Program-made: the position numbers and the translations under genes
Shown: positions 1 through 8,598 of the stretch, in pieces
Numbering within the stretch: position 1 is the first letter of the stretch
How the letters are laid out: each line of letters starts with the position of its first letter
DNA from: Bradyrhizobium erythrophlei
GTDB taxonomy: Bacteria > Pseudomonadota > Alphaproteobacteria > Rhizobiales > Xanthobacteraceae
Assembly (NCBI RefSeq): GCF_900129505.1
Contig: NZ_LT670818.1
Span: 2,604,001 to 2,668,000 of the forward strand
Length of the DNA: 64,000 nt
Direction: 5' to 3'
The notes under the pieces: model-generated
The model's input: only the letters and a program-made list of their open reading frames with translations
Told to the model about the DNA's origin: nothing
Databases searched by the model: none

Positions 1-399
1 GCCGCCAATTACGTGTCCCAGCAACTGGTAGACGTGGCCCACTTTCGTGCCGCGACGCTCGATGATCACGCCCTGCTTCGCCCTGACGAAAGAGCAGTCG
101 CGTCGCTCCTCGGTGGCGGCAAAAACCATGCTCAGCGAAACAGTCAGCGCAGTAGCGATCGACTGAAGGGTTGAAAGCGACGGCGATATCTGCCCGTTCT
201 CAATTTTCGACAACATCCCGGCCGAAATATTCGACGCGCCTGCCAGGTCGTTTACCGACAGGTCCCGCTCGCGGCGAATGGAACGGATGCGTGCGCCGAG
301 TGCGCGCTCCAGCGTTCGCGGCTCGACCGGCGCATTGGAGCCGGTAGTAAAATTTGTTTTCTCTGAATACACACTCCTAAGTAGCGTTTTTCTCGGCAT
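1..399 (-). CDS. XRE-family transcriptional regulator, C-terminus cut by window edge
   Basis: The minus-strand frame is open from an ATG at 399 to base 1 (133 codons) and runs off the window. Residues of about 30-85 form a Cro/C1-type helix-turn-helix, with the typical SAGMLSKIENGQISPSLSTL recognition region. The stretch that follows (RRDCSFVRAKQGVIIERRG) matches the linker before the cupin domain in the complete regulator at 25382-26053, so this is very probably an XRE-cupin protein whose cupin lies outside the window. It is divergent from the amide transporter that starts at 728, the usual arrangement for a local regulator of that operon. The two regulators are clearly paralogous over the visible part. 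The inducer is unknown. Confidence 0.85.
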   Translation of the reverse strand, partial: MPRKTLLRSVYSEKTNFTTGSNAPVEPRTLERALGARIRSIRRERDLSVNDLAGASNISAGMLSKIENGQISPSLSTLQSIATALTVSLSMVFAATEERRDCSFVRAKQGVIIERRGTKVGHVYQLLGHVIGG

Positions 400-727
400 G
401 GCAGCGACCCCACTAATGGTCCTTGAGAACTAGCATGGTGCAAGGAAAAGCCGCCTCGAAACTTTAGGCAGTGGAATTCCGTTTGCGAGGCACAGTCAAC
501 GCCGCAGCGTTGAAAACGGCGTTGAGATGGCCTCCTTAGCTGCTGTCTCAGGCAATTGCTCAACAGTCTCTGGGCATTTAGCAACCTTGTTGCCGCGTGC
601 GCGTGGCCGTGCGCACCGCCACTGCTCGATAATTTATCCGCAGTGCATAAATTTTACTCTTGAGAAACCGCCGTAGGGCGATACGTTGGCAAATAGATTT
701 CTTCTTAGGAAATAGCAGGAGCGCTAC
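400..727. promoter_or_regulatory. Divergent intergenic region upstream of the amide transporter operon
   Basis: No coding sequence is supported here; the open frames are random. It separates the XRE regulator from the transporter operon and must carry both promoters. The 3' part is AT-richer and contains the palindrome at 698-714. A GCAGGAG ribosome-binding site lies just before the ATG at 728. No confident -35/-10 pair was identified. Confidence 0.6.
698..714 (+). promoter_or_regulatory. Candidate operator, copy 1 of a 17-bp imperfect palindrome
   Basis: The sequence TTTCTTCTTAGGAAATA lies 14 bases before the transporter start codon. It matches TTTCTYNNNAGGAAAYA, which also occurs at 20909-20925 and, on the minus strand, at 26124-26140. 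Its closeness to the start codon would suit a site that blocks transcription or overlaps the leader. The binding protein is inferred to be one of the XRE-cupin regulators in this window; this is not shown by the sequence. Confidence 0.55.
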
Positions 728-2044
728 ATGGGGACCAATCGTCGCGACTTTTTGAAGAAGACCGCCTTGGCGGGTGGAGCGCTGGCGGCTGCGCCATATG
801 GCTTTGTTCGCAATATCGATCAGGCCTGGGGCGCCGAGTCCTGGGTCAAGAAGGGGCAGCCGATCAAGATCGGACTTCTGTTCTCTCTTTCAGGCGCACT
901 CGCGGTGCCGGAAGAAGACTCGACGTTGGTCATGCAGTACGCGATCGACGAGATCAACAAGGCGGGCGGCATCGATGGCTCGCCGATCGAACCGGTCATC
1001 GTCGACGCCAAGTCGGACTTCACCGTCTATTCGGAGAAGACGAAGGAATTGATCCTTCGCAACAAGGTGGTAGCGCTGTTCGGCTGCTACACCTCGGCCA
1101 GCCGCAAGGCGATTCTGCCGACGGTCATGGCGCAGAACCACTTGCTCTATTATCCGACCTGCTACGAAGGAGCTGAATGCACTCAGAACACGATATGCAC
1201 CGGTCCTCTCGCCAACCAGCACTCGAAGGATCTGATTCCCTTCATGGTCGAGAAGTTCGGCAAGAAGGTCTTTTTTGTCGGCTCGAACTACGTCTGGCCG
1301 AAGGAATCCAACAAGAACGCGAAGATCTGGCTGCAGCAGGCCGGCGGCGAACTGGTGGGTGAAGAGTACATTCCGCTCGGCTCCTCCGAGTTCGGTCCCG
1401 TGCTGAACAAGATCCGCGAAGCTAAGCCCAGCTTCATCTTCTCCACCGTGGTCGGCGCCTCCGATATCGCCTTCCACAAGCAGTTCAAACAGGAAGGATT
1501 CAAGGTCGACTCCATGCCGATAGCGTCGCTCACCACGGGCGAGATCGAGACCCGGGCAATGGGCAACGAATTTGGAGCGGGGCATTTTCTCTCGGCGCCC
1601 TACTTCCAGACGATGGATAACCCGACCAACCACAAGTTCGTCGAGGGCTTCCTCAAGAGCAAATACGGCAAGAACGGAACGACGCACTACAACATGGAAG
1701 AGACCTACACGTCGGCCTACGTATTCAAGTATGGCCTCGAAAAGGCGCTCGCCGCGGTGGGTTACGACGCTCTTACGCCGCGCGCAATCCGCGATCACTC
1801 CGGCGGTATCAAGGTTGAAGACAACGTTTCCCCCGAAGGTCTGATATGGATCGACGACAAGAACTTCAATACCTGGCTGAAACCCAAGATCGGCCAGTGC
1901 CAGGCGGACGGAAGCTTCAAGATCGTCAAGACTTCCGATCAGCACGTCGCTCCCGATCCCTTTTCCATCTATCCGGACAGCGGCAAGTGCACGGCTGACG
2001 GCCTGGTGGCTCCAGACGGCAAGATTCGCAAGAACGTGATCTGA
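728..2044 (+). CDS. Amide/urea ABC transporter substrate-binding protein (UrtA/AmiC/FmdD type)
   Basis: A 438-residue periplasmic binding protein. The N-terminus has a twin-arginine signal (NRRDFLKK followed by an Ala/Gly-rich hydrophobic stretch to about residue 35), so export is probably by Tat. The mature part is a type I periplasmic-binding fold. Stretches such as GCYTSASRKAILP, YYPTCYEG and FSTVVG resemble the amide sensor AmiC and the FmdD amide-binding protein more than classical urea-binding UrtA. It opens an operon with two LivHM-like permeases and two ATPases and is followed directly by dimethylformamidase, so a short-chain amide such as dimethylformamide is a good ligand guess; urea is the alternative given the urease genes downstream. 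The ligand is inference, the family is secure. Confidence 0.85.
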   Translation: MGTNRRDFLKKTALAGGALAAAPYGFVRNIDQAWGAESWVKKGQPIKIGLLFSLSGALAVPEEDSTLVMQYAIDEINKAGGIDGSPIEPVIVDAKSDFTVYSEKTKELILRNKVVALFGCYTSASRKAILPTVMAQNHLLYYPTCYEGAECTQNTICTGPLANQHSKDLIPFMVEKFGKKVFFVGSNYVWPKESNKNAKIWLQQAGGELVGEEYIPLGSSEFGPVLNKIREAKPSFIFSTVVGASDIAFHKQFKQEGFKVDSMPIASLTTGEIETRAMGNEFGAGHFLSAPYFQTMDNPTNHKFVEGFLKSKYGKNGTTHYNMEETYTSAYVFKYGLEKALAAVGYDALTPRAIRDHSGGIKVEDNVSPEGLIWIDDKNFNTWLKPKIGQCQADGSFKIVKTSDQHVAPDPFSIYPDSGKCTADGLVAPDGKIRKNVI

Positions 2045-2056
2045 AGTTCGTCAACA

Positions 2057-2122
2057 GGGCCGCGCCCGCAATGGGCGTGGCGACGCCAAATGGCGGGATC
2101 GTGGGCCGTTGCCAACGGTCCC
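2057..2122 (+). promoter_or_regulatory. Two consecutive RNA hairpins between binding-protein and permease genes
   Basis: The first stem pairs 2059-2067 with 2073-2081 (9 bp, one G-T wobble, 5-base loop). The second pairs 2103-2110 with 2114-2121 (8 bp, 3-base loop). No T-run follows either. Such intercistronic hairpins commonly protect the upstream message of binding-protein genes or attenuate the permease genes, raising the binding protein to permease ratio. That role is inferred. Confidence 0.5.
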
Positions 2123-2144
2123 GCAGCGGTGTGATGGAGCTCTC

Positions 2145-3047
2145 ATGGCCCTTGGCTCATTCTTTGGCTCATTCGAGCTCAGCGCATTTATCAATGCGCT
2201 CATCCTGGGCATCAGTATTGCCAGTATCTGGCTGCTGGCGGCTCTCGGGCTTACGATCATCTATGGCACAGCCGGCGTGATCAATATGGCGCATGGCGAG
2301 TTCATCATGCTCGGCGCGTACAGCTCGTACACGCTGCAGAGTCATCTCGGTTTGCCGTTTTTCCTTTGCGTTCCAGCCTCTTTCGTGATTGTGGCTGCCG
2401 TGGGCCTGATACTCGAGCGCGGACTGATCCGGTACCTGTACAAGCGACCTCTCGATACCCTCCTTGCGACCTTCGGAGTCTCTCTTGTGTTGATGCAGGG
2501 AGTCCGGCTGATCTTCGGCAGCGACCCCAAATATCTCGCGGTGCCCCAGATCTTCCAAAGCAACGTGCAACTGGGGTTCCTCAACATCTCCGTCTTTAGG
2601 GTGGTGGTTCTCGCCGTCACGATAGGGGCAGCGGCGGCGCTTTGGGCGTTGTTTTACCGGACGCGATTTGGCGTGCAGGTCCGCGCGGTGATGCAGAACA
2701 AGGAAATGGCCGCGTCCTTCGGCATCAACGCCGACCGGGTCTACATGCTCACCTTCGCGCTTGGCGCGGGGCTCGCCGGATTGGCCGGCTCGCTGTTCGG
2801 CGTTCTGAATATCGTTTTGCCCACCATGGGCGCGACTTATGTGGTCCAGGCGTTTCTGGTCGTCGTTGTCGGGGGCGGTACGCTTGCCGGCAGCGTTGTC
2901 GCTGGCGGAGCAACCGGCGAACTGCAGTCAATATTTGCTTACTTCACCAACGATACCTTCGCCCGCTTCGTCCTCTTCGTCCTGATCGTCGTCTTCCTGC
3001 GCATTCGCCCGCAAGGCCTGTTTGCGCCCTCTTCCACGCGCCGATGA
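2145..3047 (+). CDS. urtB: Branched-chain/urea-type ABC transporter permease (UrtB-like)
   Basis: A LivH/UrtB-type inner-membrane permease of 300 residues with about eight hydrophobic segments. The stretch GLTIIYGTAGVINMAHGEFIMLGAY near the N-terminus and a VVVVGGGTLAGSVVAG segment near residue 240 are typical of the family. The start at ATG 2145 is preferred because a GGAG site sits five bases upstream; an in-frame start at 2109 would lie inside the hairpin leader. It pairs with the next permease to form the membrane channel. The assignment to urea/amide rather than amino acids rests on the accompanying UrtD/UrtE-like ATPases and the adjacent amidase genes. Confidence 0.88.
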   Translation: MALGSFFGSFELSAFINALILGISIASIWLLAALGLTIIYGTAGVINMAHGEFIMLGAYSSYTLQSHLGLPFFLCVPASFVIVAAVGLILERGLIRYLYKRPLDTLLATFGVSLVLMQGVRLIFGSDPKYLAVPQIFQSNVQLGFLNISVFRVVVLAVTIGAAAALWALFYRTRFGVQVRAVMQNKEMAASFGINADRVYMLTFALGAGLAGLAGSLFGVLNIVLPTMGATYVVQAFLVVVVGGGTLAGSVVAGGATGELQSIFAYFTNDTFARFVLFVLIVVFLRIRPQGLFAPSSTRR

Positions 3048-3073
3048 TTGTTTGTGGGTGAGGATCTGAAGCA

Positions 3074-4183
3074 ATGAACATATTCCATAACGTCAAGGCC
3101 CAGTGGCTGGCTTACCTGGTCTTTTTTCTCGTGCTTGGCCTGGTGCCGACTTTCGTCACCGACAGCTTTCTGCTGAACCAGATGTCGACCTACGGCGTGT
3201 TCGGAATGCTGGCGTTGGCGATCAGCCTGTGCTGGGGGTTTGGCGGCATTCTCAACCTTGGGCTGGGCATCCCGTTCGGTCTCGGTGCCTACGGCATGGC
3301 GATGACTATGCAGATGCAGTCCCAGGATGCATCGAATCCGATTCCGCCCTTCATGCTGAATAACAGCCTCGACCATCTGCCGACGCTGTGGGTGCCGTTC
3401 ATGAACTCGGCCGTCGGTATTGGACTGGCCCTGATTGTCCCAACGCTGTTCTGCGCCATCTTTGGCGGGTTGATGTTCCGTGCTCGCGTCTCCGGACCAT
3501 TCTTCGCGATCATGACGCTCGCGATGCTGAGCGCCTGGTACACGCTGATCCTGGATCTGCAGCCATACACGAACGGCGTCAACGGCATCACGCCGCCGGC
3601 GCCGTTCAAGATCGGCGAGTTCACGCTCGATCCCTATAGCCCGCTGGCATACTGGACCGTATTCGGGCTGCTGCTGCTGGCGACGCTCGCCGCCAAGTTG
3701 ATGACGCTCAGTCGGTTCGGCCTCGTCGTACAGGCCGTGCGAGGCGACGCTGAACGCGTGCGTTTCCTGGGTTACAACGTTGCCGGCTATGAAACCGCGA
3801 TCTACACCATATCGGGCCTGATTGCCGCGATCGCGGGCTGCTGCTGGGTGGCGTTGACCCAATACGTGTCGCCGGCGCAGTTCGACACCACGCTGAGCCT
3901 GTCGATGGTGATCTGGGCGGGGGTCGGCGGAAGGTTGTCGCTGATCGGATCGATTGTCGGTGCCTTTATCGTCATGGGGGCCCAGAGCTACCTCGGCGAC
4001 GCGCTGCTCGCGACGTGGCTTTTGGTGCTCGGCGCCTTCTTCATCCTGGTAGTTCGTTTCCTGCCCAAAGGTCTGATTGGGCTGGTCGAAAACCTGCTCG
4101 CGCGATTTCCCGTCGGATCGAAGAAAAGCAATGGAGATCGTGAGTTGCCGGCAGGCGCGATGTCTCCGCAGGCGGGCGAGTGA
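3074..4183 (+). CDS. urtC: Branched-chain/urea-type ABC transporter permease (UrtC-like)
   Basis: The second inner-membrane permease of the importer, 369 residues, LivM/UrtC type, with about ten hydrophobic segments. The family stretch around LCWGFGGILNLGLGIPFGLGAY appears near residue 55. UrtC-specific features such as the long periplasmic loop after the third segment (about residues 80-110, rich in Pro, Asn and Gln) are visible. It follows the first permease by 26 bases and precedes the first ATPase by 9 bases, so the five transporter genes look like one transcription unit. Confidence 0.88.
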   Translation: MNIFHNVKAQWLAYLVFFLVLGLVPTFVTDSFLLNQMSTYGVFGMLALAISLCWGFGGILNLGLGIPFGLGAYGMAMTMQMQSQDASNPIPPFMLNNSLDHLPTLWVPFMNSAVGIGLALIVPTLFCAIFGGLMFRARVSGPFFAIMTLAMLSAWYTLILDLQPYTNGVNGITPPAPFKIGEFTLDPYSPLAYWTVFGLLLLATLAAKLMTLSRFGLVVQAVRGDAERVRFLGYNVAGYETAIYTISGLIAAIAGCCWVALTQYVSPAQFDTTLSLSMVIWAGVGGRLSLIGSIVGAFIVMGAQSYLGDALLATWLLVLGAFFILVVRFLPKGLIGLVENLLARFPVGSKKSNGDRELPAGAMSPQAGE

Positions 4184-4192
4184 GGCGGCAAC

Positions 4193-4933
4193 ATGGGTTT
4201 TCTTGAAATCAGGAATCTCAGCAAGAGCTTCGACACCGTTGGCGTGATCAACGATTTTTCCGTCGAGATCGTCGAAGCAACGCTGTGCTGTCTGGTCGGC
4301 CCGAACGGGGCCGGAAAGACCACGACGATGGACCTCATCACAGGGCGGCAAAAGCCGACCTCCGGGCGCATTCTGTTCTGCGATGAGGACATCACGGGCC
4401 TGGACGAGCATGAGATTGCCCGCCGCGGGATTGGACGCAAGTTTCAGGTGCCAGCCGTGTTCAAGGAACTTTCGGTACGGCAGAACCTGGAGGTTGCCTA
4501 CAGCCGCAGCACCAATCCACTAAAGAACATATTCCGTTTCAGGGAGCCGGGCTTCGCCGCAAAATTTGATGAGGTGCTGTCGCTGAGCGGCTTGACCGAG
4601 CGGCGCAACACGGAAGCCGGCATCCTTTCGCATGGCGAGACGCAATGGCTCGAAATCGGAATGGTGTTGATGCAGGACCCGCGCCTGCTTCTTCTTGACG
4701 AGCCGATTGCAGGAATGACCGAGGCTGAGATCGAAAAAACCGCGGCGATCTTCAGCGACCTGAAGAAAACAAACACACTTGTTGTGGTTGAGCACGACAT
4801 GGGTTTTGTGCGGATGATCGCCGACGTCGTCACCGTAATGCATATGGGAAGCCTGCTGGCGCAGGGAACCATCAGCGAGATCGAACAGAATGAGCGTGTG
4901 CGTGAAGTCTACCTCGGCGGGGTCGAGGCATGA
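4193..4933 (+). CDS. urtD: Urea/amide ABC transporter ATP-binding protein (UrtD-like)
   Basis: A cytoplasmic ATPase of 246 residues, LivG/UrtD family. The Walker A motif GPNGAGKTT is near residue 38. The signature LSHGETQWLEIGMVL (in place of LSGGQ) and the Walker B region LLLDEPIAGMTEAEIEKTA are typical of UrtD rather than of LivG, and support a urea/amide transporter. It energises import together with the following ATPase, whose gene overlaps it by four bases (ATGA), implying translational coupling. Confidence 0.9.
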   Translation: MGFLEIRNLSKSFDTVGVINDFSVEIVEATLCCLVGPNGAGKTTTMDLITGRQKPTSGRILFCDEDITGLDEHEIARRGIGRKFQVPAVFKELSVRQNLEVAYSRSTNPLKNIFRFREPGFAAKFDEVLSLSGLTERRNTEAGILSHGETQWLEIGMVLMQDPRLLLLDEPIAGMTEAEIEKTAAIFSDLKKTNTLVVVEHDMGFVRMIADVVTVMHMGSLLAQGTISEIEQNERVREVYLGGVEA

Positions 4934-5634
4934 GCACGCTTCTGGCGATGGACCGGGTGACATCCTATTACGGCAAGACGCCGATCCTGAAGGACTTCAG
5001 CCTCCGGCTTGAGCAGGGCAAGTGCCTCTGCGTGCTGGGGCGCAACGGCGTTGGAAAAACGACACTGATGCGCACCATCATGGGGCTGACAGATCGCTCC
5101 AGCGGCAACATCGAGATCGACGGCCAGGAGATAGGCGAAGCGCCAACCCACGAACGGGCCAAGCTCGGCATCGGGTACGTACCGCAGGGGCGTGGCATCC
5201 TGTCCGAGTTCACCGTGCGCGAAAATATAATGCTCGGCACCTTCGCCCGCCGTACCGACGACAGCGAAATTCCCGAGGTCTGCCTGCGATTGTTTCCCTA
5301 TCTCAAGTCCAATCTGGATCGCCGGGCAGGGCTGCTGTCGGGCGGCCAGAAACAGCAGCTCGCCGTGGCGCGTGCACTCGCGGTAGGTCCCAAGGTTCTG
5401 CTGCTGGATGAGCCGACCGAAGGCATTCAGCCTAACATTGTGCATGAGATCGGCGAGACCTTGCGGATGCTGAACAAGGAGCTGGGCATCACGCTGTTGC
5501 TCACCGAACAGCACATCAAGGTCGCAAAGCGGCTCGGCGACGACTTCTTGATGGTCGACAACGGACGGGTCGCCGCCGCTGGTCCGATCGATGCCCTCGA
5601 CGACGACATCATTCACAAGCACCTGACGATTTAA
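4930..5634 (+). CDS. urtE: Urea/amide ABC transporter ATP-binding protein (UrtE-like)
   Basis: The second ATPase of the importer, 234 residues, LivF/UrtE family. It has Walker A (GRNGVGKTT near residue 38), the signature LSGGQKQQLAVARAL, and the Walker B segment LLLDEPTEGIQPNIV, the last of which is characteristic of UrtE. The start codon overlaps the stop of the preceding ATPase gene. Thirty bases separate it from the dimethylformamidase small-subunit gene, a distance that suggests cotranscription of transporter and hydrolase. Confidence 0.9.
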   Translation: MSTLLAMDRVTSYYGKTPILKDFSLRLEQGKCLCVLGRNGVGKTTLMRTIMGLTDRSSGNIEIDGQEIGEAPTHERAKLGIGYVPQGRGILSEFTVRENIMLGTFARRTDDSEIPEVCLRLFPYLKSNLDRRAGLLSGGQKQQLAVARALAVGPKVLLLDEPTEGIQPNIVHEIGETLRMLNKELGITLLLTEQHIKVAKRLGDDFLMVDNGRVAAAGPIDALDDDIIHKHLTI

Positions 5635-5664
5635 CCACCAAACATAAAGCTAGGAGACGCAACG

Positions 5665-6105
5665 ATGATCCCGATTCCCCGAAAGACGACCCCTGAGGCC
5701 AAGCGGATGATCGAAGAGCACAAGGAGTGTATGGACTCCATGAAGGGCGTGGCTGGCAACAGCGTTCTGAAATGTGCAACACCAGGCAATACCACGACGG
5801 TGACGGGCGGCATCCACGAGGATCTCCAGCTCAACCGCGTGCTGCTGCGGATGCGTGCGATGCCGGCCAAGGGAAAGCTGGTGGTGATCTGCACCAAGGT
5901 CGAGAAGGAATGGCGCATTGCCCGCCTGTCGGGAATCCGCGGTGTCCCGCCCGAGTTCGTCACCGACAAGGTCTATGACAATGAGCAGGATCCGCAGCAC
6001 GACATCTTCTTGATGCGGCTGGAGGAAATGCCCGAGAACGACGGCTTCCCCGAGCATTTCCGGGAAGGCTGGAAGCGCCGGGATGACAAGTGGACCGTAA
6101 CCTGA
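5665..6105 (+). CDS. dmfA1: N,N-dimethylformamidase alpha (light) subunit
   Basis: A 146-residue protein without signal peptide or membrane segment. It is identified by size (the known light chain is about 15 kDa) and by its position directly before the large subunit, with which it forms the known alpha2beta2-type enzyme that hydrolyses N,N-dimethylformamide to dimethylamine and formate. It is charged and rich in Lys, Glu and Met. A ribosome-binding site AGGAG lies about ten bases before the ATG at 5665. The family role of the light chain is structural; no catalytic motif is visible or expected. Confidence 0.8.
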   Translation: MIPIPRKTTPEAKRMIEEHKECMDSMKGVAGNSVLKCATPGNTTTVTGGIHEDLQLNRVLLRMRAMPAKGKLVVICTKVEKEWRIARLSGIRGVPPEFVTDKVYDNEQDPQHDIFLMRLEEMPENDGFPEHFREGWKRRDDKWTVT

Positions 6106-6145
6106 CCGCCGCGCTCGTACAGCATCACTGGAGGAGATCGATACT

Positions 6146-8545
6146 ATGTCTTGGATGAAGATTACCGGTTACGCCGACAAATTCGGCGTGCATCCCGGCG
6201 ACACCATCAAGTTCTTTGTCAATTGCGACGGTCCGAGCGAATACCAGGCCGAAATCGTCAAGATGATCCATGGCGACACCAATCCGCGCGGACCAGGCTT
6301 CATGGAGGAGCCGATAGCGGCGGCTTGCAACGCAACCTATAAGGGCGTCAAGCAGGAGATCTACAGCGGTTCCTACGGCTTTGTGGCCGATAAGCCCCAA
6401 TTTCAGCTCGAGAGCGTGACTCTGCAGTGCTGGATCTGGCCGACGACTCCGAAGACCCATCCGAAATACTGGAAACACGGTGCGCAAGGCCTGGTCACCA
6501 AGTGGTGCGACGGCAAGGGCTACGGCCTTTTTCTGAACGAAGACGGGTGTATCGAATTTCGCGTCAACGATCAGGTGATAACCACCGCGGCGCCGGTTCG
6601 CGACCACGCATGGCATTTTGTCGCGGCGTCCTTCAATGCGGCGACCGGTGAGGCGACGCTTTATCATGAGCCGCAGATTGTCTATGCGCTCGATCCCGAG
6701 ATCCCGCCGGTCACCAAGAAGCTGTCCGGCAAGCCGTCCTACGTTCCGGGTGCGCCGACTGTAATCGCCGGCTATTGCGGCAGCATCAGCGGTGCTCCCG
6801 AAGCCAAGGCTTCCGTGCCGCCGGGTGTTCTGATCAAGGGTCATTACAACGGCAAGATCGACTCGCCGCGCATCTGCAATCGTGCGCTCAGCCGGCTCGA
6901 AATCGAGACCATGAAGATGGGCGCGCAGCCCGGCTTGTCCGAGCGCCGCAACTCCGGCCCGTCCGGTAAACTCTCGGAGGCGATCGTGGCGTCGTGGGAT
7001 TTCGGCGACGGCATCAACACGCTGATCGGCAAAGACACGGGTCCTTATCTGTTCAATGCGACGATCGTGAATTGCCCGACCCGTGCCATGACCGGCTATA
7101 ATTGGGAAGGACAGATCTTCGACTGGAAAAATGCACCGCAGCAGTACGGCGCGATCCACTTCCACGATGACGATATCGACGATGCACGCTGGTCGACCAG
7201 CTTCGAATGGACCGTTCCCCAGGGCACCAGCAGCAAATTCTACGCCGTGAAGCTGACCACGAAGGACGGGGATGAAGACTATATCCCGTTCTGGGTGGTG
7301 CCACACGTCGGCGAGGAAACCGCGAAGATCGCCTTCATGGTGCCGACCATCAGCTACATGGCCTACGCCAACGAGCATCTGGCCAACAACGCCGGCGGCG
7401 CGGAACTCCTTGTTTACCGGGTTCCGATCATGCAGCAGCAGAACATGTTCCTGTCGGAGCATCGTGAATACGGCGGTTCGATCTACGACACCCATACCGA
7501 TGGCAGCGGTCTCTGCCTCTCATCCAGGCTGCGGCCGATCCTGAGCATTCGGCCGAAATACGATCACTTCCTGGCACAGGCGCCGTGGCAGTATCCGGCC
7601 GATTTGCATATGATCTATTGGCTCGAGAAGATGGGGTACAACTACGACGTAATCACCGACGAGGACGTCACGTATGACGGGCTGGCGCGGCTGGAAAACT
7701 ACAACGTGATCATCACCGGCTCGCATCCGGAGCACAATTCCGGACCGCAGCTCGATGCCATTCACAACTACATGCAACGCGGCGGACGCTTCATGTACAT
7801 GGGCGCCGACGGCTGGTACTGGGTTCACTCGTATCATCCGGCGTATGACGGCAAAGGTCGCGGTATCGTCACCGAGATGCGGCGTTGCGAATCCGGCATC
7901 CGCACCTGGCGCGCCGATCCCGGCGAATACTATCACCAGGGCACGGGCGAACTCGGCGGTATGTGGCGCTTCCGCGGCCGCTATCTGCACACCATTGCCG
8001 GAACCGGCATGTCGTCGGAAGGCTTCGATATCTCGACCTATTACTCCCGCACACCAGAGAGCAATGACGCCCGTGTGGCGTGGGCGTTCGAAGGCATCAC
8101 CTACGACGAGAAGCTCGGCAACTTCGGCCTCGTGGGTGGAGGCGCGGCGGGCACCGAACTCGATATCGTCGACACCATGCTGGGTAGTCCGCCCCACACG
8201 CTGGTTGTGGCGACGTCGGCGGGCCGCCATACCGAAGGTTATCTGCTCGTGATGGAGGATTACGGCTTCAATCAGCAGGGGCTCGACGGCACGCAACATC
8301 CGCGCGTTCGATCGGATATCGCGTATCACGAAACCCCGAACGGCGGTGCCTCCTTCGCGTTCTCGTCGATCGCGTTCTGCGGTGCGCTTCCCTGGAACAA
8401 TGGCGACAATAATATCTCGAAGCTTGTCGGCAACGTTCTGAACCGTTTCATGGCCGATGGTCCGCTGCCGGCGCCGCCGGTCGAAGCGATCATGCACCGC
8501 GGGCGAGCGGACTACGATCAGCCGATGAACAAGGCGCGCAAGTAA
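6146..8545 (+). CDS. dmfA2: N,N-dimethylformamidase beta (heavy) subunit
   Basis: A 799-residue protein, close to the size of characterised DMFase heavy chains. The middle carries a LamG/concanavalin-like region (about residues 95-240, including the GLVTKWCDGKGYGLFLNEDG stretch), followed by a glutamine-amidotransferase-like catalytic domain. The mononuclear iron of the known Paracoccus enzyme is held by two Tyr and one Glu. The matching segments here are YMAYANEH (Y404/Y407), SIYDTHTDG (Y447) and TGSHPEHNS (E529), so the site looks intact; the exact residue correspondence is my alignment by eye. The product dimethylamine would feed, after demethylation, the N-methylglutamate genes at 15.8-25.3 kb. 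Substrate range beyond dimethylformamide cannot be read from sequence. Confidence 0.9.
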   Translation: MSWMKITGYADKFGVHPGDTIKFFVNCDGPSEYQAEIVKMIHGDTNPRGPGFMEEPIAAACNATYKGVKQEIYSGSYGFVADKPQFQLESVTLQCWIWPTTPKTHPKYWKHGAQGLVTKWCDGKGYGLFLNEDGCIEFRVNDQVITTAAPVRDHAWHFVAASFNAATGEATLYHEPQIVYALDPEIPPVTKKLSGKPSYVPGAPTVIAGYCGSISGAPEAKASVPPGVLIKGHYNGKIDSPRICNRALSRLEIETMKMGAQPGLSERRNSGPSGKLSEAIVASWDFGDGINTLIGKDTGPYLFNATIVNCPTRAMTGYNWEGQIFDWKNAPQQYGAIHFHDDDIDDARWSTSFEWTVPQGTSSKFYAVKLTTKDGDEDYIPFWVVPHVGEETAKIAFMVPTISYMAYANEHLANNAGGAELLVYRVPIMQQQNMFLSEHREYGGSIYDTHTDGSGLCLSSRLRPILSIRPKYDHFLAQAPWQYPADLHMIYWLEKMGYNYDVITDEDVTYDGLARLENYNVIITGSHPEHNSGPQLDAIHNYMQRGGRFMYMGADGWYWVHSYHPAYDGKGRGIVTEMRRCESGIRTWRADPGEYYHQGTGELGGMWRFRGRYLHTIAGTGMSSEGFDISTYYSRTPESNDARVAWAFEGITYDEKLGNFGLVGGGAAGTELDIVDTMLGSPPHTLVVATSAGRHTEGYLLVMEDYGFNQQGLDGTQHPRVRSDIAYHETPNGGASFAFSSIAFCGALPWNNGDNNISKLVGNVLNRFMADGPLPAPPVEAIMHRGRADYDQPMNKARK

Positions 8546-8552
8546 GGATCAG

Positions 8553-8576
8553 GCGTCCGGGCGGTGGCCCGGACGC
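8553..8576 (+). terminator. Perfect GC-rich hairpin after the DMFase heavy-subunit gene
   Basis: GCGTCCGGGC pairs with GCCCGGACGC around a GGTG loop, a perfect 10-bp stem starting eight bases after the stop codon. No T-run follows, so it is either a weak intrinsic terminator or an mRNA-stabilising stem that lets DMFase subunits outnumber the products of the downstream genes. Confidence 0.55.
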
Positions 8577-8598
8577 AGTATTCTCCTGGAAAAAGCAC

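Noticed and set aside
687..702. A sigma-54-like -24/-12 element (TGGCAAA, four bases, TTTCT) before the amide transporter
   Set aside because: The -12 part lacks the essential GC pair and the stretch overlaps the palindrome; no sigma-54 activator is encoded nearby.
2939..4411. Long minus-strand open frame across the permease genes
   Set aside because: It is a shadow of the urtC/urtD coding region, with composition typical of antisense high-GC frames and no domain.
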